NCBI GenBank assembly: GCA_021767245.1
Contig: JAASTO010000153.1
Span: 1 to 6,533 of the forward strand
Reading direction: 5' to 3'
From: Balneolaceae bacterium
GTDB taxonomy: Bacteria > Bacteroidota > Rhodothermia > Balneolales > Balneolaceae
Length of the DNA: 6,533 nucleotides
The position numbers and the translations under genes were made by a program. Each line of letters begins with the position of its first letter. The stretch's first letter is position 1. The notes beneath the pieces were generated by a model. That model was not told the DNA's origin. It saw only the letters and a program-made list of their open reading frames with translations, and searched no databases. Below, in pieces: positions 1-3,637 of the stretch.

Positions 1-629
1 CCTTCAATATCAGCCCCCATAGCCACCAGGTGATCACACAGTTGAACCACATCCGGTTCCTTGGCAGCATTTTCGATCGTAAATTCTTTGGCTTTTAAAA
101 CAGATGCCAGAAGAAGATTTACAGTAGCTCCAACCGAACTCGGTTCAAGTCTGAAGGTGCCACCGGCTATTTTTTCAGGGGCTTTGGCGATCACATATCC
201 TTTTTCGAGGGAGATATCTATCCCCATGGCTTCCATACCTTTGAGGTGTAGATCTACCGGGCGGGGACCCCATGCACATCCTCCGGGTAGCGATACTTTA
301 GCATATCCGTGTTTCCCAACCAGTGCACCCAGCATATAAAAAGAAGCTCGCATCTTACGAACCAGGTCATAGGGAGCCTCCAGGTGATTTACATTTTCAG
401 GGTCTATGGTCAATGTGTTCTCTTTCTCACGGAATGTGACCTGGGCACCAACCACACGGATCACATTATTAAAGGTGTATATATCCTTAAGTCGCGGAAT
501 ATTTTTTAATGTGGATGCCGTATTACCTAACAATGAAGCGGCCATCAAAGGAAGTGCGGCATTTTTTGAACCGCTGATAGGAATAGTGCCTTTGAGAGGG
601 GAGCCGCCCTTAATAACAAATTTATCCAA
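1..629 (-). CDS. murA: UDP-N-acetylglucosamine 1-carboxyvinyltransferase (MurA), N-terminal part, cut by the window edge
   Basis: MurA is the cytoplasmic enzyme that transfers enolpyruvate from phosphoenolpyruvate to UDP-GlcNAc, the first committed step of peptidoglycan synthesis. The window holds the first 209 codons, about half of the usual 420-440 residues. Visible hallmarks are the opening MDKFVIKGG, the SGSKNAALP segment with Lys22, APYDLVRKMRAS with Arg91 and Arg94 (residues 85-96), and the active-site loop PGGCAWGPRPVDLH (115-128). Cys118 there matches the catalytic Cys115 of E. coli MurA, and Arg123 matches Arg120. A Cys rather than Asp at this site predicts fosfomycin sensitivity at the target. 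The start is TTG at 629-627: the same frame has a TAG stop at 638-636 and no other start codon between, and the next residues match the family N-terminus. A GGAG at 643-640 lies 10 nt upstream. It overlaps the upstream biotin gene by 8 nt, so the two are probably co-transcribed and coupled. Confidence 0.96.
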   Translation of the reverse strand, partial: MDKFVIKGGSPLKGTIPISGSKNAALPLMAASLLGNTASTLKNIPRLKDIYTFNNVIRVVGAQVTFREKENTLTIDPENVNHLEAPYDLVRKMRASFYMLGALVGKHGYAKVSLPGGCAWGPRPVDLHLKGMEAMGIDISLEKGYVIAKAPEKIAGGTFRLEPSSVGATVNLLLASVLKAKEFTIENAAKEPDVVQLCDHLVAMGADIE

Positions 630-1128
630 TGGTTTCTATCTCCAGTATGGGTGAATTTTTTTCGAGTGACTGACCAACATCAGCTGAGATGGAAGCAATC
701 TTGCCGCTGATCGGAGCTTTGAGTTCGTTCTCCATTTTCATGGCTTCAAGGATTGCCAGAGGTTGGTCTTTTTCAACTTCTTCTCCTTCCTCAACCATGA
801 TCTCAAGGATCTTACCGGGCATCGGGGCATTAAGTATGCCTTCTGCAGCTGCAGCACTGGTTTTAAAGCCCAGGCGGTCTAAAAGTAATTCCTGTTCATC
901 TTTAACTGAGATGCTGTGCCAAACACTATTCATGGAAAATTCGATATTAGAACCTTCCTTACTGATATTATCGATCTTATAGGTTTTTGTTCCGGTTCGT
1001 AAAAAATAGCGGCCATTAACATGTTCAAAGGTATAGGAACCCTGTAATTCACCTGATTTGAAGGTCCCTTCTTTGGGGGATAATTCAACATCAAGTTCAT
1101 TTTCTCCGATGGTTGCCTGAAATTTCAT
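622..1128 (-). CDS. Biotin carboxyl carrier protein (biotin/lipoyl attachment domain), probably an acyl-CoA carboxylase subunit
   Basis: This 168-residue protein is a biotin carrier subunit: biotin on a lysine shuttles CO2 from a biotin carboxylase to a carboxyltransferase. Residues about 99-166 form the biotinyl domain, with the APMPGKI segment (101-107) and the biotinylation motif EAMKMEN (129-134 region), where Lys131 sits 37 residues from the C-terminus, the usual spacing. The N-terminal part (1-90) is predicted beta-rich and resembles the domain preceding the biotinyl domain in propionyl-/methylcrotonyl-CoA carboxylase alpha subunits, rather than the Pro/Ala linker of classical AccB. Substrate therefore remains open: acetyl-CoA, propionyl-CoA, or a decarboxylase gamma-type subunit. 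A Gly/Ala-rich hinge (SAAAAEG, 91-97) joins the halves. No carboxylase or transferase gene lies in the window. The ATG at 1128 overlaps the TGA of the upstream 88-aa gene (ATGA), suggesting translational coupling. Confidence 0.9.
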   Translation of the reverse strand: MKFQATIGENELDVELSPKEGTFKSGELQGSYTFEHVNGRYFLRTGTKTYKIDNISKEGSNIEFSMNSVWHSISVKDEQELLLDRLGFKTSAAAAEGILNAPMPGKILEIMVEEGEEVEKDQPLAILEAMKMENELKAPISGKIASISADVGQSLEKNSPILEIETIG

Positions 1129-1391
1129 GATTGTCTTTTCATTAAGTTAATGCCTGAATTGGTGATCCTGTATGTTGAATCTTTAACATTGTCAGAATCG
1201 AATGGCCCGGTTGTGTTGGAATTGGGATTATCCGGATCAACCGCTTCGATAAGGCGTGAATTCATCAAATTGATCAGGTCATCCCTGATCTCGCCGTATG
1301 CCAACTGCGTTTCTTCCTGAATTACCTCAAAAGGTTCTGGGTAGATCAACCGGTCCAGTATTTTTTTCTCTGATGGTGATAGTTTTCGCAT
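1125..1391 (-). CDS. Small hypothetical protein with winged-helix-like pattern
   Basis: An 88-residue soluble protein not assigned to a named family here. The N-terminal half (about 3-50) looks like three amphipathic helices, with a segment reading EIRDDLINLMNSRLIEAV (34-51) that resembles the recognition-helix region of small winged-helix domains. After a polar Asn/Pro/Asp-rich loop (52-68) comes STYRITNSGINLM (72-84), like the wing motif 'YRlT..G' of MarR/PadR-type regulators. DNA binding is inferred from this pattern only. It lacks cysteines, a signal peptide and membrane segments. The ATG at 1391 is the first start after an in-frame TGA two codons upstream. It is the first gene of the minus-strand operon and its stop overlaps the start of the biotin carrier gene by 4 nt, so a role in regulating that operon or the carboxylase is possible but unproven. 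Confidence 0.8.
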   Translation of the reverse strand: MRKLSPSEKKILDRLIYPEPFEVIQEETQLAYGEIRDDLINLMNSRLIEAVDPDNPNSNTTGPFDSDNVKDSTYRITNSGINLMKRQS

Positions 1392-1398
1392 AGATCAA

Positions 1399-1429
1399 CA
1401 AGATAGAGCCGATGATAAATTAACACAAA
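1399..1429 (-). promoter_or_regulatory. Candidate Bacteroidota-type promoter for the minus-strand operon
   Basis: On the minus strand, TTTG (1429-1426) is followed after 20 nt by TATCTTG (1405-1399). This resembles the Bacteroidota sigma-A pattern TTTG-N19-21-TAnnTTTG, but the -7 element is one T short. If used, transcription would start at or just before the ATG at 1391, giving a leaderless or nearly leaderless transcript. Pattern match by eye only. Confidence 0.3.
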
Positions 1430-1481
1430 TAATTAGAGCTTTTATTTATTCCTATTCAATTCCTGAAAAGCAATATCAGAA

Positions 1482-1511
1482 ATTGTTAAGGTTTCATCGA
1501 AAATAGTTCTG
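1482..1511 (+). promoter_or_regulatory. Candidate promoter for the DUF3109-rpoN pair
   Basis: ATTG (1482-1485) is followed after 18 nt by TAGTTCTG (1504-1511), one mismatch from the Bacteroidota -7 element TAnnTTTG and slightly tight in spacing. It would give a leader of roughly a dozen bases before the ATG at 1531. This is weak evidence, from pattern only. Confidence 0.25.
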
Positions 1512-1530
1512 TTGATTGTTATCTTGACCT

Positions 1531-2109
1531 ATGTTTAAAGTAAGAAACACTATTCTATCAGATGATATAGCAACTGCACAGTTTGCCTGCGATCTTCCCA
1601 GGTGTAAGGGGGCATGTTGTGTAGTTGGTGATGCAGGAGCTCCGGTCTCAAAGGATGAGATTCCGGTTCTTCATAAAGCTTATCGGGTTTTGAAAGATGA
1701 ATTACTGCCCGAGTCAGTTGAAGTTGCTGAACGAGAAGGGGTGGTTATCGGTTCTGAAAGGGCAGGTTATGAGATCTCTACGGTCAAATCCGAAGAATGT
1801 ATATTCGTTCAATATGACGAGAATGAAGTGGCCTATTGTGCCATACAGAAGGCTTATTTTGAGGGGCGATTCAACTGGGAAAAACCCATCAGTTGCCATT
1901 TATTTCCTGTTCGCCTTAAACATATTGCCGGGTTCGATTACGCAAATTTTGAGTATGTTCCCAGATTGTGTTCCGTAGCCTGTGAGAAAGGCGAAAATGA
2001 AAACACGTACCTGGCTGAGTTTTTAGAAAAACCATTGGTGAGAAGATATGGTAAAGAATGGTACAACGAATTCATTGAATCCTGTAAATCTTTGAGAGAT
2101 AATAAATAG
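1531..2109 (+). CDS. DUF3109 family cysteine-rich protein (YkgJ-like metal-binding pattern)
   Basis: A 192-residue cytoplasmic protein of the DUF3109 type common in Bacteroidota and relatives; its biochemical role is unknown. It has ten cysteines: C20-x4-C25-x3-C29-C30 near the N-terminus in the context DLPRCKGACCVVGDAGAP, then C90, C103, C122 in the PISCHLFPVR motif (119-128), C147, C151 and C185. The order CxxxCC ... C ... C ... P-x-x-C-H parallels the YkgJ zinc- or iron-binding family, so metal or Fe-S binding is a reasonable inference. There is no signal peptide or membrane segment. The ATG at 1531 is the first start after an in-frame TGA at 1525-1527, and no clear Shine-Dalgarno is present. 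Its TAG stop shares a base with the GTG start of rpoN, so the two genes form a coupled pair. Confidence 0.9.
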   Translation: MFKVRNTILSDDIATAQFACDLPRCKGACCVVGDAGAPVSKDEIPVLHKAYRVLKDELLPESVEVAEREGVVIGSERAGYEISTVKSEECIFVQYDENEVAYCAIQKAYFEGRFNWEKPISCHLFPVRLKHIAGFDYANFEYVPRLCSVACEKGENENTYLAEFLEKPLVRRYGKEWYNEFIESCKSLRDNK

Positions 2110-3614
2110 TGCTTCGCAACAAGCAAAATATCGGTCAAAAGCAGCAGCAGAATCTGCAGCAAAAGCTATCTCCACAGCAGCTGCAGTATATCAAGCTGTT
2201 ACAGCTTCCAACAATCGCTCTTGAACAGCGGATCAAGGAGGAGATGGAAGAAAATCCGGTGCTCGAAGAAGTGGATCCTATTGAAACGGAAACTGTAAGC
2301 CTTGAAGAACAGGAAACTTCCGAAGACGAAAACGAGGAAGCCCTTGAAAGCCTGGATGAACACGAGGTGGATTGGGATGAATTTGATAAGAATACCGAAT
2401 ATGACGGTGAAAATTTCAGCACTTCCTATAATCCTGATATTGAAGAGTGGAAAGAACTTCCCAACCCCTACCATGCTTCCTTACTTGAAGAACTTGAAGA
2501 TCAGGTCGCTTTACTTGACCTGTCTGATGAGGAGGAATTGATTGCCGATCAGATCCTTGGGTCCCTGGACGAAGACGGGTACTTTCGGAGAGAATTGGAA
2601 GCAGTGGTAGATAATATTGCCTTCAATCACGGAATTCTTCTGAGTGAGGAAAAGGTAGAAAAGGTGCGGAAAATGATACAGCAACTGGAGCCAACTGGCA
2701 TTGCTTCCCGTGACCTGCAGGACTGTTTACTGGTACAACTTAGATCATCAGAGAAAAAATTACCAGCAAGGGACCTTGCTATACGTATAGTCAGAGATGC
2801 CTGGAAACATTTCGAAAAAAAGCATTATTCCAAATTGCTTCAAAAGTTCAATATCGACCGGGAAGAGTTACAGGAAGCTGTCGAGACCATCAGGCACATG
2901 GACCCGAGACCCGGGGCTGTGTCAACGGGTATGGAACAGTCTCAGAATTATATCGAACCTGATTTCGAAGTTTACTGGAAGGGTAAATCCAATGGTGAAA
3001 CAGAACGGGGCGAATTCCTGATCACTTTGAACCAGCGTAACGCACCATCTTTGAGGATCTCGCCTGAGTATAAAGAGATGTGGGAAGACATCAAGGCAAA
3101 AAAGAAGAAGAATACGGATGCCGAGACCCGCACCTTCATGAAGCGTAAGATAGACTCGGCACAGTGGTTCATTGAGTCGATCAAGCAGCGTCAGAATACT
3201 CTCATGAACATAATGAAGACCATTGTGGCCCTGCAGGAAGATTTCTTTAAGTTTGGAGAGGGCTTGAAACCTATGATACTAAAGGATGTGGCTGAACGCA
3301 TTGGAATGGATATTTCAACGGTTTCTCGGGTAGTGAATGGAAAATATGTGCAAACACATTTTGGAGTATTCGAACTCAAATATTTCTTCAACGAAGGATT
3401 GGAAACCGAAAGCGGGGAAGAGGTATCAAATCGTGAAGTGAAGAATGTACTCGAAAAGATCATTGAGAACGAGAACAAACGAAGTCCCTACAGCGACCAA
3501 AAACTGACCGACATGCTGAATGAGAAGGGATATAAAGTGGCCCGCCGAACGGTGAGTAAATATCGGGAGCAACTTAATCTGCCCGTAGCCAGAATGCGTA
3601 AACAGGTTATTTAA
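2109..3614 (+). CDS. rpoN: RNA polymerase sigma-54 factor (RpoN)
   Basis: Full-length sigma-54 (501 aa), which directs RNA polymerase to -24/-12 promoters and needs enhancer-binding ATPases to open them. The Gln-rich region I (about 8-55, QNLQQKLSPQQLQYIKLLQL and ENPVLEE) contacts activators. Region II (53-115) is very acidic. The core-binding domain spans about 120-310, with DPRPG at 265-269. The helix-turn-helix with VAERIGMDISTVSRVVNGKY (394-413) and GVFELKYFF (419-427) reads the -12 element. The C-terminal RpoN box ARRTVSKYRE (478-487) reads -24 and differs from the common ARRTVAKYRE by Ala to Ser. The start is GTG at 2109: an in-frame TAA at 2103-2105 leaves no alternative before region I. 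It overlaps the DUF3109 stop by one base. No hpf/ptsN genes follow, unlike in proteobacteria, and no enhancer-binding protein is visible. A hairpin terminator lies just downstream. Confidence 0.98.
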   Translation: MLRNKQNIGQKQQQNLQQKLSPQQLQYIKLLQLPTIALEQRIKEEMEENPVLEEVDPIETETVSLEEQETSEDENEEALESLDEHEVDWDEFDKNTEYDGENFSTSYNPDIEEWKELPNPYHASLLEELEDQVALLDLSDEEELIADQILGSLDEDGYFRRELEAVVDNIAFNHGILLSEEKVEKVRKMIQQLEPTGIASRDLQDCLLVQLRSSEKKLPARDLAIRIVRDAWKHFEKKHYSKLLQKFNIDREELQEAVETIRHMDPRPGAVSTGMEQSQNYIEPDFEVYWKGKSNGETERGEFLITLNQRNAPSLRISPEYKEMWEDIKAKKKKNTDAETRTFMKRKIDSAQWFIESIKQRQNTLMNIMKTIVALQEDFFKFGEGLKPMILKDVAERIGMDISTVSRVVNGKYVQTHFGVFELKYFFNEGLETESGEEVSNREVKNVLEKIIENENKRSPYSDQKLTDMLNEKGYKVARRTVSKYREQLNLPVARMRKQVI

Positions 3615-3615
3615 G

Positions 3616-3637
3616 AAAACCCACTTCTATGGGTTTT
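3616..3637. terminator. Bidirectional intrinsic terminator between convergent genes
   Basis: AAAACCCA (3616-3623) pairs with TGGGTTTT (3630-3637) around a 6-nt loop. On the plus strand it is followed by a T-rich tract to about 3643, just after the rpoN stop. Read on the minus strand it is followed by TTTTCTT, serving the convergent large gene. The TAG stop of that gene (3629-3627) sits inside the loop, so the hairpin overlaps its final codons. Confidence 0.8.

Larger units (their letters stand above)
1392..1530. promoter_or_regulatory. Divergent intergenic region driving both operons
   Basis: This 139-nt AT-rich stretch separates two divergently oriented start codons and is the only non-coding gap of note in the window, so promoters for both directions should lie here or very close. 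It contains an inverted pair: ATCAACA/CAAGATA at 1394-1405 on the left, and TGTTGAT (1510-1516) with TATCTTG (1520-1526) on the right, each a few bases upstream of a start codon. A weaker GCTTTT/AAAAGC inverted pair lies at 1438-1443 and 1466-1471. No riboswitch-like or small-RNA-like structure was recognised. Confidence 0.6.

Noticed and set aside
61..654. Three overlapping plus-strand open frames opposite the left end
   Set aside because: All are antisense to murA, whose conserved motifs fix the true frame.
1438..1471. GCTTTT/AAAAGC inverted repeat in the intergenic region
   Set aside because: Six base pairs across a 22-nt loop in AT-rich DNA is too weak for a terminator or a structured RNA.
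2135..2474. Ser/Cys-rich and Phe-rich minus-strand frames
   Set aside because: These are shadows of the Gln- and Glu-rich regions I and II of rpoN on the other strand.
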